This document shows positions 25,146 through 36,865 of a stretch of 64,000 bases of DNA, one piece after another. The notes beneath the pieces were generated by a model that was not told the DNA's origin, ran no database searches, and was given only the letters and a program-made list of their open reading frames with translations. Numbering within the stretch: position 1 is the stretch's first letter; the number at the start of each line of letters is the position of its first letter. Made by a program: the position numbers and the translations under genes. Source of the stretch: Symbiodinium microadriaticum (taxonomy: Eukaryota; Sar; Dinophyceae; Suessiales; Symbiodiniaceae); assembly GCA_001939145.1 (NCBI GenBank), contig LSRX01001503.1, positions 8,219 to 72,218 on the forward strand, written 5' to 3'.

Positions 25146-28100
25146 CACAATTCATTCCTACGCGGCGCTAGGGAATTCGGCCGGTTAGTTTGCGCTGAGG
25201 CACTGGATGCAATTGTGCAAGCACAAGATTCGGCTGCTGCAGCCTCAGATGTAAATTGTGCAAAAGATGCGGTTTGCCCATTGCAGATGCCAAGACGGTT
25301 CGGAGACATGTGTTGCAGGCATCAACTATGTTTGTTTATCATCTCGGTGCCCTTGGTTATGAGGCAGCTCGAGCAGTTTCCACGAGCGCTCTGAAGAGAT
25401 CGAAAGAGCACCCCTTTACAGGCTTGGGACTTCAAGCACCAGGAAGACCGAGACCTTGATCCATGTGTTTGGGCCTTGGTGGTCTTGGTTTTCAGGCCAC
25501 GATGTAACCTGGCCTGGAATCGCAGGTGTCCAAGATCTACGAGATGGTTTGCTACACGTATTTTCCCAAAAACCAGGCCCACTTGTGCGTGTGCACTCAA
25601 GCGACAAGCGTCTGCAGTTCCGACCCCATTCGCAGACTGCTTGCCCTGACCAGGCCGGCTGCAAAAGTGGATCTCAGATACCATACTTGAAGCCCTGCAA
25701 CTTGGCTTGGGCATAGCAGCAGTGGTTCTGTGTCACATGCGTCCTGCGTCACTCCTCTCTGCATTGACTCTGCAATGATGCTGCAACCTCAGACCATGCT
25801 GTACCCTCCGCAAGCTCATTATTATCGAGCCATAAGTTCGTAGGCAGGATCGCGAAGCAGGGGTAAACATGAGTTTTCTGAGAACAGCTGGCTGCGAGGC
25901 AAGACGCCTTGTGAGAAGTATCTGGAAGCATGCCAGGTTGAGTCGGGAACTCATTTGTCTACGAGTGTCAGTTGCTTTCCGAAAACAGGTTCATTCGACG
26001 TCCCCACCGAAGGTTGCCGGCTTTAGCTTAGGCCCGTTACAAGGTGGCTCCACGTGATTGTTCCCTTCGAGGGCAAGGGGTTGGAAGGCTCAGTCGCCCC
26101 AGACAAGTACACACGCAGGCAAGCCAAGTGCAGGGTGACGACATGATGATTTGAAGCTGATTTGCTGAGCACCGTTGAACAGCATTTCGAGACACTAGGG
26201 ACGACCTAAGCCACTGGCACAACAATGGCCCAACCCTCATCTTGCAGCAAACGACTGCAACGGGACTCGAATGAGTACACGACGCGCCGGAACAAACATA
26301 AAGCCAGCTAGATTATTGTTCGTTCCTTAACTGCGATGCTGTACCGAAGTTTCACTGGTGGCTTAAGGTGCTGTGACAACAGCGCGACGTGCGTCTTCGA
26401 ACTGACATCCGACCTCGGTGGAGGTGTGGCATGTGCAGCCTCGCTCATGTGTGTATGTTCCGGCAATCGTTGCATTGTCGCTCTGGCTGGGTGCTTCGCC
26501 ATTCATGGTCTTTGGCATAGATGTGCAGTGTGCTCAGTATCTGCAGGTGAAGTGAGCACGGTAAGCGGCTATGTGGATCAGAAGAGTCCGTCGGCCGTGT
26601 GCACTGGCCCGGGTCTTGCTGGCGTGGTATCGCATTGTGTCAGAGTTCATGGCCATTTTCGAGGCCATAGTGCATCCAGCGCGTCCAGCCGGGCTGGTGG
26701 TGAACTTGGTTCTTGCAGAGTTGAGCTGAGCCAAGCTGCCGAGCCTCTTGAGGTGCACCACTGCATCTCCTGCCTTGCCGGCCGTTTGTCGAAGGTCCGG
26801 TCTCCCTCTGTGTGGTTGACATGTCAGGTTGGCTTTATTTGGACTGCAGCTGGCGAGACTAGGCGGGGGTCTTAAGTGTGCAGCGAAGGTTTGTGTACCA
26901 CCAGTCGCCAAGACCTTCTGCCTCAGAAAGCTAAAGGGTGCAGTGCATCTATGAACGACATGACTTCTGTGGCCCTGTGGCTGCTCTCGACGTGAATGGC
27001 AGTCGCCACATTGTTCCGTTCGAGGGAGGTCCATCATGCCAATGCAGCCTGCAACAATGACTTTGAGCAATCAGCAAGCTTCGACAGGTAAACTTCTGCC
27101 ATGCCGGAATTTAGATCCGAAAACTTGCCCAAGAGCCTCGGAGGGGACCTTCTGCAGTAGCTGTGAGGACCTTGAAGAGCGGAATCTGCTAGACCCACAC
27201 ACAATCTGGCAAGATCCCAAAGGTATCCTCCACTGTAGCCTTTGCGAGCCCCTGGCAGCATGTTTGGCTGCTCCATGTTGGTTGGGTCGGTCGTAGCCAA
27301 TCAGCACAAAAAGCACAGACAGTAAGCTTTTGATTGATGATAAGTAATCTGTTGTGCTCTTTGCTGCAGCTATGCGAAGGTTCTGACACGCCGAAGGCGT
27401 CCGAATCAGAGCGCCAAAGAGGCGCAATGCCGGTATTGTTCGTTTACACTCGCAAACCTGATGTGCACCTCTTTGAAGGCACAGGCCCGGGGGGTTGGAT
27501 CTTGTTTTCGGTCTTAGCTGGTTGTGCAGCCCGGGGCTCAGCTTCATGTCGTCTCTCTCCTGTATTTGAGTGCATGAGTCAGACTGACAACGTTCTTCCA
27601 GGTGAGCCTGCAAGGCTGCAGCCTAGCAGCGGCCCTGGTTTCTTTTCAGTTCTCCTGAGAAGTTCAAGCACAATTGAGGCTGTGCCGACACACAGCAGGG
27701 CCAACTGGAGGAGAAAGTCCGGTGCCTAGTTGATTCGGGTGCGGGGTGCTCCAAAAAAGCTGCTTGAGCAAGTCAAGGCATGCGAGGTATTGCAGAATTT
27801 AAGTGCACGTAGTGATTCCGTTTACCATGTGTGCTCTGGCTGGTTCTTCAATTGTGTCTGATTGGAGGCCTGACTACTTGATCAAGTATGAGCATGCTGG
27901 AGCCCTGGTTTCTGCTCCGAAAAGACAGACAGCTTCGTTGCGTGGATTTGTATTGTTGCATCACATGTGCATCAAAGCAGGTGCCTCCTGGCCAGCCCCC
28001 TTCCACAGCAATCCTCAACTCCTGCACGCCTGGGGTGCCTTTGACCAGTTGGTTACTCGCCTCTTCATCTGCCGAGTGTGCCACTCCGCCAGGCTGCAGC

Positions 28101-29919
28101 GAGAGAGGTCTGCTCTGGCCATGGACAGTGCATGCCGTCCCAGGCTGAGCATTCAAATTCTCGTGCGCCTCGACACGGCGCCAGCTCGTTTCCTTAGGTG
28201 GAGCCATTCACCTCTGAAGCTGGCAGCGCCCGGCGAGAGCATTGACGGAGCCCGAGCAGGGCTCTGCTGCGACAGCTCTGCGTCAGAATGGCCCCCATGC
28301 CCGTATCTCTTCGCAGGTCAACTTGGGTGTGGCGTTCTGTGAATGCGACTCCGCAGGAAACCAAGCTGAAGCCGCTTGCACGGTTCCTCGATTCCCCATC
28401 GAGCGAGATTGTTGCACTTAGCAAGATAGACAGCAAGAGGGAGAGAGGAAGACCTGTTGACCTCCCGGCGCATATGCGGCATGCCCAAGCGACGGAAGCC
28501 TCAAAACACACTTCAACGTCAACCGTACAGACGAAAAACAATCTGCTCGCGTGTCAGTAGAGCATACGCAGAAGAATGGGCCAGCCATTCACTCCACGGG
28601 GGGGGGGTGTGAATGTTTGCATGGCCGCTGAGCTGAGCGAATCCGCAGCAGTGAGTGTGGAAAAGAACGAGACCATGCCGCCATCTGAAGAAGTCAAAGT
28701 TAAGTCAGGCAGGCTATTCACAGGTCGACCCCGCTGGAGCAAGGGCCACTGCAAGCATGTATTAATGCATTCATCGCAATGTACAGCCCGAAAACCCTAT
28801 CAGAGCTGGAAACCACACCCCTACTGCTACAACCTTCGGCCAGAGCGAGTCACAGGGTATTGCTACAAAACACCAGCTTTCTGGCCCGATTTTGGCGGCA
28901 CAGACACCTAGACCTGGTCGTGTCAGAGGCGACAGAACTGTTGCTGCCCTGGAAAAACCAGACCACGCAGAACAGGCAGCGGCCACTGGGCTTCGATGGC
29001 ATGTTCCACTATGCCTATGTTCAGACAGAAGCTTAGACAGCCGCTCAAAGGCAGCGCCAAGAACGCGACATTTTTCCTCGCGACCTCGTTGACTCCAAAT
29101 GACGATCGAGTAGGGATCGAGAAAGGGTTTGTGTTGTCTTGCCTTTGCGAGGTCACCGAATGCCACATCGGGATCCTAGAACACGGTACCTTGGGGTGGA
29201 TGTTGCAAAGGGCTCGCTCATGTCAACACTTATCGAAGGCTGGCCGCATGGCACCACCTAGGACCTAGGAGTGAAAGAGGGAGGGACAGCAGACCAAACA
29301 GCCCAACCCTGAGGCCGAAAGAGGCCACGATGGTTCCACGGAGTGGATTGTTGTCGGCCCTGCACTGTGCAACCTCGTCAAGATTTTGGCCCGAGCTGCG
29401 CACCGCAAACGACACCAAACCCAGCCGAGCTCCTCCGTGCCCGCCGCTGCTGCCTGCGCCTGCCGCCCTACGCAGCACAGCACAGGCTGCGCGAGTGTCA
29501 CTGCATACTTTCGGCTGCTGCACAGCACGCCTTCGCCGCTTCACTCCTTGAGCTCGCTGCGGCCGCCGAGTTCTGTGCTGTGGGACTCCCTTAGCGCAAG
29601 AGGTGCGCGAAAACACAACAAAGCTGAAGGCTCTACTTGCTTGAAGCTTGGGCCCTGTGAGCCTCAGTCTTTTTGGGAGCGCTTTAGCCGCTCTACAACG
29701 TCGCAACAAGGCCTTGTAAAAACGAAAACAAAAGGCATGTCGCAACCGCATACATATACGGACACATGTTTACACATATGCATGCATGTAAAATCATGTA
29801 AATATGTATGAAAGTGTATACGTGGGTTTGGCACTGCCACTTGCTGGTGGGTATCGACTTGAAGACGGAGTTGGCGAAGCGGCCGCGCTCACTCCAAAGA
29901 GTGAAGCGTGCATAGGGCG

Positions 29920-30215
29920 TAAGCTTCTAGTAAAGCATCTAGCAAAGCAGCAAGAACCGCGTGCTTTCCAAGCGCTTCAAGTTCACATGGCACAAGCGTC
30001 AGCCGAGTTTTTCGTAGAGCATCTAGCACCTTTTGCTTCCAAGGAGCTAACGGTCTTTACCCAAGTTTCTTGTAAAGCAGCCAAGACCGTTTGCTTCCGA
30101 CAAGTTTCTACCTCTCCGGTTTCTAGCGAATAAACTGCAGCAAAAGTGCCAACAGCACAAGTTTTAGCCAAGCTGCATGTAAAGCAGCTAGCGCATTCTG
30201 CTTCGAAACACTTTA
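29920..30215. repeat. degenerate dispersed repeat block
   Basis: A motif of the form GTAAAGCAnCTAGC ... TTTGCTTCCAA recurs at about 29930, 30014, 30072 and 30179, with spacings of about 84, 58 and 107 bp. The copies are diverged. It lies between unrecognised ORFs. Confidence 0.5.
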
Positions 30216-30798
30216 AGATTTAAATGAGCCCAAGTCTCTTGCGGAACGGTGCGACAGCTTCACACATCCAAATCAAGCGACATTGTTCCGCCCCTAAACA
30301 CAGCCTGAACACATACTGCATCATGCGAGAACCCGAGAGCAAACGTTGGGTGTGCTCTGCAACTTGGCACGTTTACAAGCACACAACTCGGGTTTTCTCC
30401 AACCGAGCCCGTAATCTACTGGACAAGGAATGCAAAGGTCCTTTCGATATCAACCAGCATGTTTCTCTTGGCTGCTTTCTGCGAGGGTTGTGAGATGCAT
30501 ACATTGCAGTGGCACCGCCCCTTGGAAGCACCACATCGAGTGCGTGCAAGCGTTGGGGTTAAGCAGGAGGGACTTCTGCCCTTGTTTGCTTTCTCATGGC
30601 GCGAGAACTTTGTCACATTGACATGACGTCAGGGAGAAGGTTGTGCAACACACGAAAAATCTATCGGTGGAGCACCTGTCGCAACGGAGATGGAACGAGG
30701 CGACGAGTGGGAGCTTTTGGAACAAAGAGGAGTCTCCGAGCCCTGAGTCTGGGTTAGTGTACGAGAGGAAGAAACGACCATGAGCAGACTGAGAGGCT

Positions 30799-31140
30799 TT
30801 AGACCCTCACAAAGAGATCAACGAGCTGTTTGAAGCCGTCAGCTATGCCGGTGCTTTGGATGCGACCGATTACCCAGGGCTGGGCTGATCCAGAGTGCCG
30901 GACACAGCGAAAGTCGCAACTGAAGGCGGCAAGGGTGACATGCTTGCCAAGATTGCTTGCTTTCACAGGGTCGTAGTCCGGCTCATGCAACTGCGGTAGC
31001 AGGCCTTCTTCTTGAGCCTCTTCGGAGGATTCTTTGGCCTGGGACTTGTGAACTGTTGCACAGGTTGGAGTTTGCACTGAGGCAGCCTGGGTAGCAGGGT
31101 AGCATTCGTCCTTTGGCTCGAGCTTGTCGGTGTGGCCCAC
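30799..31140 (-). CDS. hypothetical 113-codon ORF, divergent from MND1
   Basis: An ATG-initiated minus-strand ORF beginning MGHTDKLEPKDECYPATQAA, with an acidic, Glu/Gln-rich middle (AKESSEEAQEEGLLPQLHEP) and a C-terminal part without a recognisable domain. It is transcribed away from MND1, whose ATG is 212 bp to the right, so if real this is a head-to-head pair and a strand-switch point. No intron is needed. I cannot name a family, and the opposite strand is partly open. Confidence 0.33.
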   Translation of the reverse strand: MGHTDKLEPKDECYPATQAASVQTPTCATVHKSQAKESSEEAQEEGLLPQLHEPDYDPVKASNLGKHVTLAAFSCDFRCVRHSGSAQPWVIGRIQSTGIADGFKQLVDLFVRV

Positions 31141-31352
31141 CTTTCAGTTCTCTTTGGCATTCCGAAGAACAGGCCGGGTCGCAAGCTCGCTGAAGTTTGC
31201 ACGACAGCATGCCCTGGTGTCAGGCTCCACGGAAACATGTCAAAGAGGACGGCTGTGCAGGGCAAAGGGTTCACGCCCCCTTGCTCTGGAACGATCCTCT
31301 TCAGATGATAATATCTCCCGGACAACCATGACAGTGGCCCGGGAGGAAAGGC

Positions 31353-34300
31353 ATGTCCTTCGATGAGAAGAAAGCCACGCTGCTGTCCGCCATGCAGGCC
31401 GAGGTCGGCAGATACCCAGAGCGGGCCGCAAACTGGTTAGGCAGATGGCATCCTGCAGGCATCTTTCTTCACTCTCAAAGAGTTGGAAACATTGGGCAAG
31501 TCGAAAGGTGTCATCCCGCAGGCTCGCGGCTTGGCAAATCCTTCGACCTCAGGTTTGCTGCGAGGGTTCCCTTCAACAGCCATGATGCAGGCTGTAAAAG
31601 AAGTGGTGGAGAGTTTGGTCGCCGAGGATGAAGTGCAAAGTGACAAGGCGCTGGCTGTGCGTTGTCAGTCTTAGAGCGTCTGCCAGTCGTTTGCAACGGC
31701 TGTTTCCGTTTTCTCAACGCCCACCTAGAGCATGTCATGGACCCAAACCCAGACCCTTGATGCCTTGCGCACAAAGCCTCAACTTTGGGGGGTAGGATTC
31801 TCGCTGCAGGGTCTTCAGAGCGTCTCGTGGGGGTTGTGTGGGTGCATCACAAGTCTTTTGGAGGTCTGAGGAACATCTCTCCTTTCAGGTCGGCTCTCAG
31901 GTGCTTTTCTGGGCCCTGCCATCGCATCGCACGGCGATGCTGCAGAAGAAGCGTCAGAAATTCGAGGTGCACTTCCGGCCGCTGAGACGTGTGCACGAGT
32001 CATCCTAAAATGTCGCAGTGTTGAAGGCGGAAATCAAACAGCTGCAAGCAGAGCTGCAGAAGTGCCAGGCCTACGGCAGGGACGCTTGTGATGGGCCGCA
32101 AGCTCTTGGTGGTTGATGTGTATTGTCAATTGTTGCTTCTGGCTCAAAATTCAAGGAGCACGAGATGCACAAGACAGCGCTATAGATGACACGAGCGCGG
32201 TTTGAGAGAGCACCCTGAGCGAGAAGACTTCTCTTTTCCGAGTCATTTGAGTCATACATCAACGCCCGATGGATGGCATCCTCCGATGCTCAGAATGATA
32301 TCGTGCTCAGAATCGGCAGGGTCCTGAACGTGCAAAAGCATCAGAGGGACAGGATGGGCCGAGTCGAACAAGAGCTGATTCCTACAGTGGTGGCTTTTCG
32401 CTCTCTGGGGAATCCCCTTTTGCTTAGGCCTTGGCAGCCGGGAGCGCTTGGGACGCTGCAACTCTGCTCCCGTCACGGCGCAGGTGTGGATTTTCCGGTC
32501 CGGTGTCCTGCGTTTGGGGAGCGGTTTTGAGCCCAGAAGGCGAACGCCCGTTGGATCAGCCGTGCAGCACCAACTGGACAGGCCAGCGCTGAGCATAAGA
32601 GAAGCTGCCTGAGCCCTGCAGACATCTGCCATCGATCGTGCGAGGCAAGAGATCGCCATCTGCGGTCTCAGCCCATATGGGTGCCCCCGAGTCTACGAAT
32701 GAATGAAGGCCCAGCCTCTGGTGTCTTCCGATTTTGGCATTCATCATGCCGTTCTATTGCATGCTTGCGGAGGCTGTCGTCCTAGCACTCAGCCCGTGCA
32801 AGACGACAGCCGCCTCTTCTTCGCCAAGCCGCCCTTCGTCTTTGCTGAGCCGTTGCTTCACCGCAAAAATCCTCCACGCAAAGCCGTCCCACGAGAGAAG
32901 AGCCTTGCATCCGGCACAGGCAACCGGCAGTGTTGTTCCAACTCAAGCAGAGCCTGCTGCTGGACGAGGGCGTGACGGAGGTTGGTTAGAAAGGATTGTT
33001 GCCCCTGTGTTTCTAGGCAGAAGCAGCTCAGGCGACACCGCGAATTCTGGGAAGCACTCCCTGCGAGCGCGAGAAGCTTGGGCCGGTCGAGGAGGACCAG
33101 GCACCGCCGTCCATTCGACCAGAGATGCCGATCAGGTGGGTCCCCCAAGAGCCGAAAGCGCTTTCTTGGGCCTCCTTGAGATCGGATGACTCTGCCACAG
33201 GCTGAAGCGCCAAGACATGGCTCCGAAGTCACGTGCAAGGCCTTGTGTTCGTTGTTGCAGTGGACCAGGATTCAGATTGCATTTCCTTTCGAAGTTGATG
33301 CAGCATTTCGGTGGACGTCGGTGGGCGGGAATGGATTGGGCACTCGGTCGGTGCGTGCATGTCTGCACGTGGCATATGGGGGGGGGGGGTGGGGGCACAG
33401 AGTCCTGAACTAGAACGGGGCGTTTTTGCTGCCGCCCTGGGTAATTAGTCCAGTGCAAGAGGTATTCCACGGCCTTCTTTCAAGCCGCGCGCCACGATGG
33501 TCTCCACCGTGACAAGAGTCCTCATGCTGACTTGAAACTCGGTTCTTTTGTTCGATGTTTTGTCCGGATGGTAGCAGGTGGAGAGGGAAGGAACGAGATC
33601 ATGCTGATGCTTGTTTTTGAATACCGTAGGATCGTAGTCTTTTTCGCCAAGACAGTGCAAGGGGTATGTAGTCAGATGCCAGATCATCGCAGAGTAGTTT
33701 ATGTCTTCGGGGAGTACTGAGTGCTTCTTGCATTCATTGAGAAATGCGACAGCATATAGAACCTGGCTTTTTCTCTCGTTGTAGAAATATCTGAGGAAGT
33801 TGCCGATGGGTGCTCTGACCTACTATTCCGTTGAGACCTGTTCAGTCCTCGCCTGAGTTCCCTGGTGCGTCTGTACTTATAGGCCGTCTCCTGCTCTATG
33901 AGGAATGGCGGATGCCGAAACGAGGAGAGTATAAGACTCCCAAGTCCAGGCCGGAACTGCATTCCGCAAGCATGACTTCTCAGCGCCATCACGCCTGGTT
34001 GACTTCTATGTGTCGTGCGACATTTGCAGGCGACCGCTCGAGGGCCTGGGAGGCCACAATCCCAGCTTGCAGCTTTGCGGTCATAGAATTCTTGAAGTTC
34101 TGTGCGCAGGTCGCGTGAAGCCTGGAGTCTGTCTTCAGCTGGCGAAGCCGCCGACTACTCCCTTTGCCGATTCGCTCCGTTTCTTCGGCAAGTGTGGGCA
34201 TATTCCTGTAGCACCAAGACAGCGGAAGCGGAACGGTGCCTCTCTGAGGTTCTGTCGGAGATGGGGTTGCTTCACGGCATTCTGGTAAGATGCACATGCC

Positions 34301-35479
34301 CGACTCCCCAGCAGCGAGCGAATTCTCTCGGGGATATCTGTGACTGCGGAATGCAACCGTTCTGCCATGCAGAATCACCGAACCGGGTGTGAACACGTGA
34401 GTTGCTCGTGTTCGTGTAAATTCTTTAGCAAGCCTGTCCTGCAAGCTGTACTCGGGAGTTAATTTTGCATGCTAGACTGCGCGACTCGAGAAGTGTAGGA
34501 CTCGACCAGAAGCGCTTTGAGAGGAGCTTCGAAGAAGCCCATCTTCTAACAGCAGAAATTTGCTCAGCGCAGCTGCAGCCACTGCTACAGGGGTCGATTG
34601 AAAAGAAAACAGCTTTCTTTCCCGGGTTCGACTCGGACTCTGGTTGCGCCATGCACGTCGTGCACCGCGCAGTGCACCTGTTGGCAGGCTGAAATCTCCC
34701 AGCTTTCCAGTCAACCGGCTCCTACAGAGGCATTGGCTGGTGGTAGTGGCGGTCATATGTCAAACGCTCTTTCGTGCACAGGCAGAAGCTGCCACACTCC
34801 GAGCTCAAAGCTCAGAAGCTTGCTGCCCTTATTGAGAAGACGGGCTGCCGTGGCCGGCTTAGCGCTCAGGCATCGGCAGTCCAGGAACGCAAAAAGTGCG
34901 AGCAGCTCCGGGCAGAGATCCAGGCATTCAAAAGCCTGAGCAGGCTTCTGATTCTGATTCTGCTGTTTTCCAGTTCACGATTCGTCACGAGGCACATGAA
35001 AGGTGCGGTCCAGCCAAGCTGGCCGAAATGAAGAAGCAGATTTTGGTTGCGAAGGCCTGGCAAGCCTTTCGTGTTCTTTTTCCGTGCGCTTTTCTGTCGC
35101 TGCAGAGTGTGGTGGACCGTTTCAGTGATGCTTCTGTGTCAGGATGCTGCCAACCGCTGGGCAGACAACATCTGCCAGGAACCCACAGTTTGAGACGCAG
35201 GGGTCCTTTCCAGTAGAAAACATACTGTCGATGAAGAGAGGGCACCAGCAGCTTCCGAACAACTGTTTCGAGGTGCCGTTCGGTCTTTGTTCCTCAGGCT
35301 GGGATTGTTTGCTTTGCCCAATACCTGTAGGGACCTAGCGATAGCTAGACAAACGCCACACGAGGCCTTCACACACTCTTGTTTTTGGACCTATTTGCAG
35401 GGAGCGACGTGGTGAGGTGAGCGCGGCCCAGTTTAATTCCACATTCGGATTGCCGGATGAATTCGACTACCTCGAGTGA
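31353..35479 (+). CDS. MND1: meiotic recombination protein MND1 (multi-exon)
   Basis: MND1 pairs with HOP2 and stimulates DMC1/RAD51 strand exchange in meiosis. The ATG is at 31353. Exon 1 (31353-31403) is MSFDEKKATLLSAMQAE. Exon 2 (31459-31521) is ASFFTLKELETLGKSKGVIP plus Q. Exon 3 (31591-31647) is AVKEVVESLVAEDEVQSDK. Exon 4 (31889 to about 31966) is VGSQVLFWALPSHRTAMLQK and on. Exon 5 (about 32018-32068) is VLKAEIKQLQAELQKCQ. Coiled-coil sequence continues near 34773-34938 (KLAALIEKTGCRGR, VQERKKCEQLRAEIQAFK), then 35003-35054 (CGPAKLAEMKKQILVAK) and 35143-35178 (DAANRWADNICQ). The end is STFGLPDEFDYLE with TGA at 35477-35479. This matches the family order: winged helix, YWAFPS-like strand, coil, AANRWTDNI and TFGxPxxFDY. 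Introns at 31522, 31648 and 35055 have GC donors. At least one exon between 32069 and 34773 and one between 35179 and 35400 remain unplaced. Confidence 0.87.
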
Positions 35480-36860
35480 GCTCAATGCAGCCGCAAATTC
35501 GAAAAGCCGCACAGATGCGCAGCTAGTCACACCGATAGAGTCGGCAGTTGTTGATGCGGCTTGGCTAGGCAGAGTTTGGCTTGGCTTATATCATCACCTT
35601 CCATGGCAGCTGAAGCTGCCGATGGCAGCTGATGTTTCCAAGACAGCTGTAGCACCTGTGCGCTCTCCAGAATATGTCAAGGCACTTGGCGACTGTCCGG
35701 TTGCTCCCGGCAGACATCGTCAAGAAGGTAGTCCCCAGAGGAAGAAGTGAATTTGGACACCGTGGTGGCTGTGGGAAGTCCACAACAAGTCCATCACTTC
35801 TGAGCAGGCGGGCATGGTGTTAGAGCTTGCATTTTATGCAAATTGGAAGAATTGCTGTTTGTTTGCCCGATCTCGGGGATACAAGGTTCCCAGAAGGTGG
35901 TACAGCGAAGCTGTAGCTTGCCATAAGTGCGCCACCCCACTTCACTGTTCGACACTAAAGTAAGTTTGTGCGCCAAACAGCAGTTGGACCAGGGCATCTG
36001 ATGACCTGAAAATGCGCCAACCGTCTTGGCAGGAGGAGAAGCTGGCACACTCACTCTTCCTTTCCGCAGCCGTCAGGCACGACATGTAGGGTCGACTTTA
36101 ACAATGACGAGGTAAGATGACTTATGTACACCTTTGTTCGAGCTCGACTCAGCCCATAAGTTTTAGTCGAGTACAGTGGCTGCTGCTTGTTGTCTCTGCG
36201 CATGCCATGAAAGTCAGATGCCTCCTGTCCGCGAGCTTTGGGCGGCTGGCCTTGTAGCCGCTCAAGTCGTGCTGCAGAAACACTGGAGGGGCCGACTAAG
36301 GCACCGGAGCGACAATCCGTGTGAGCTGGAGCTCTTCTGTGGAACAAGTTTCAGGTCCGGGTGAGGTTGAGAGAACATCGTTGGGTCTCCCTGCAGGGCT
36401 TCAACGTGGAGCAAGTGCGAATGTGGAAAAGGTCGGGCTGGGACAAACTGATACTGGTACCAATCGCCATGCGTAAGTAGTGTTGCAAGGTGGCAGATGG
36501 CATGTGAATCTTGATCGCTTGCCAGCATCTTGCATGCAAAAACTGTGCTTCGATGCCCGAGAGCTGCCACATCATCCAAACACGATGCTGTAGGTTTTCT
36601 AGAGTATTGCGTCAAGCCGAAGCTGTCGTTGGTAATGACTGCAAGATCTCAACCGTGAAAGACCTGAAGGCTCCGTCGGTATCGCCTTAGGATCCTTAGG
36701 GTGCTAGCAGCAGTAGTTGCGGGTGTCAGATCCCCACTGACTCATTCTCCGGTCCAAGGATTTGGTGCCATCTTTGGCATACCCGGCCAGCTCATCATCA
36801 CGAGATGCCCTTTTCCCAGGGCATGCCCAAAACTTCTCTGAGAATTTGAATGCACATCCC
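35480..36860. other. intergenic or unresolved 5' exons of the lipase gene
   Basis: Short open frames only. A stretch near 35665-35760 (MSRHLATVRLLPADIVKKVV) is protein-like on +, but an opposite-strand frame overlaps it. No domain recognised. Confidence 0.35.
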
Positions 36861-36865
36861 GTTGT

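Larger units (their letters stand above)
23160..30798. other. long region with no gene confidently recognised
   Basis: Many ORFs occur on both strands and none has a motif I can name. The most protein-like are 24356-24553 (+, hydrophobic, GLAGNSAPGFFFGLSSALLQ), 27036-27296 (+, Cys-rich, with CPRASEGTFCSSCEDLEER), 27803-28342 (+) overlapping 27848-28207 (-), and 28288-28911 (+). Some exons of unknown genes are probably present. AT-rich microsatellite-like sequence lies at about 29735-29815. Confidence 0.35.

Noticed and set aside
32252-32659. Minus-strand 135-codon ORF inside an MND1 intron
   Set aside because: ATG-initiated, but without any recognisable motif and overlapped by open + frames. 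Could be a retroelement scrap, but nothing supports it.
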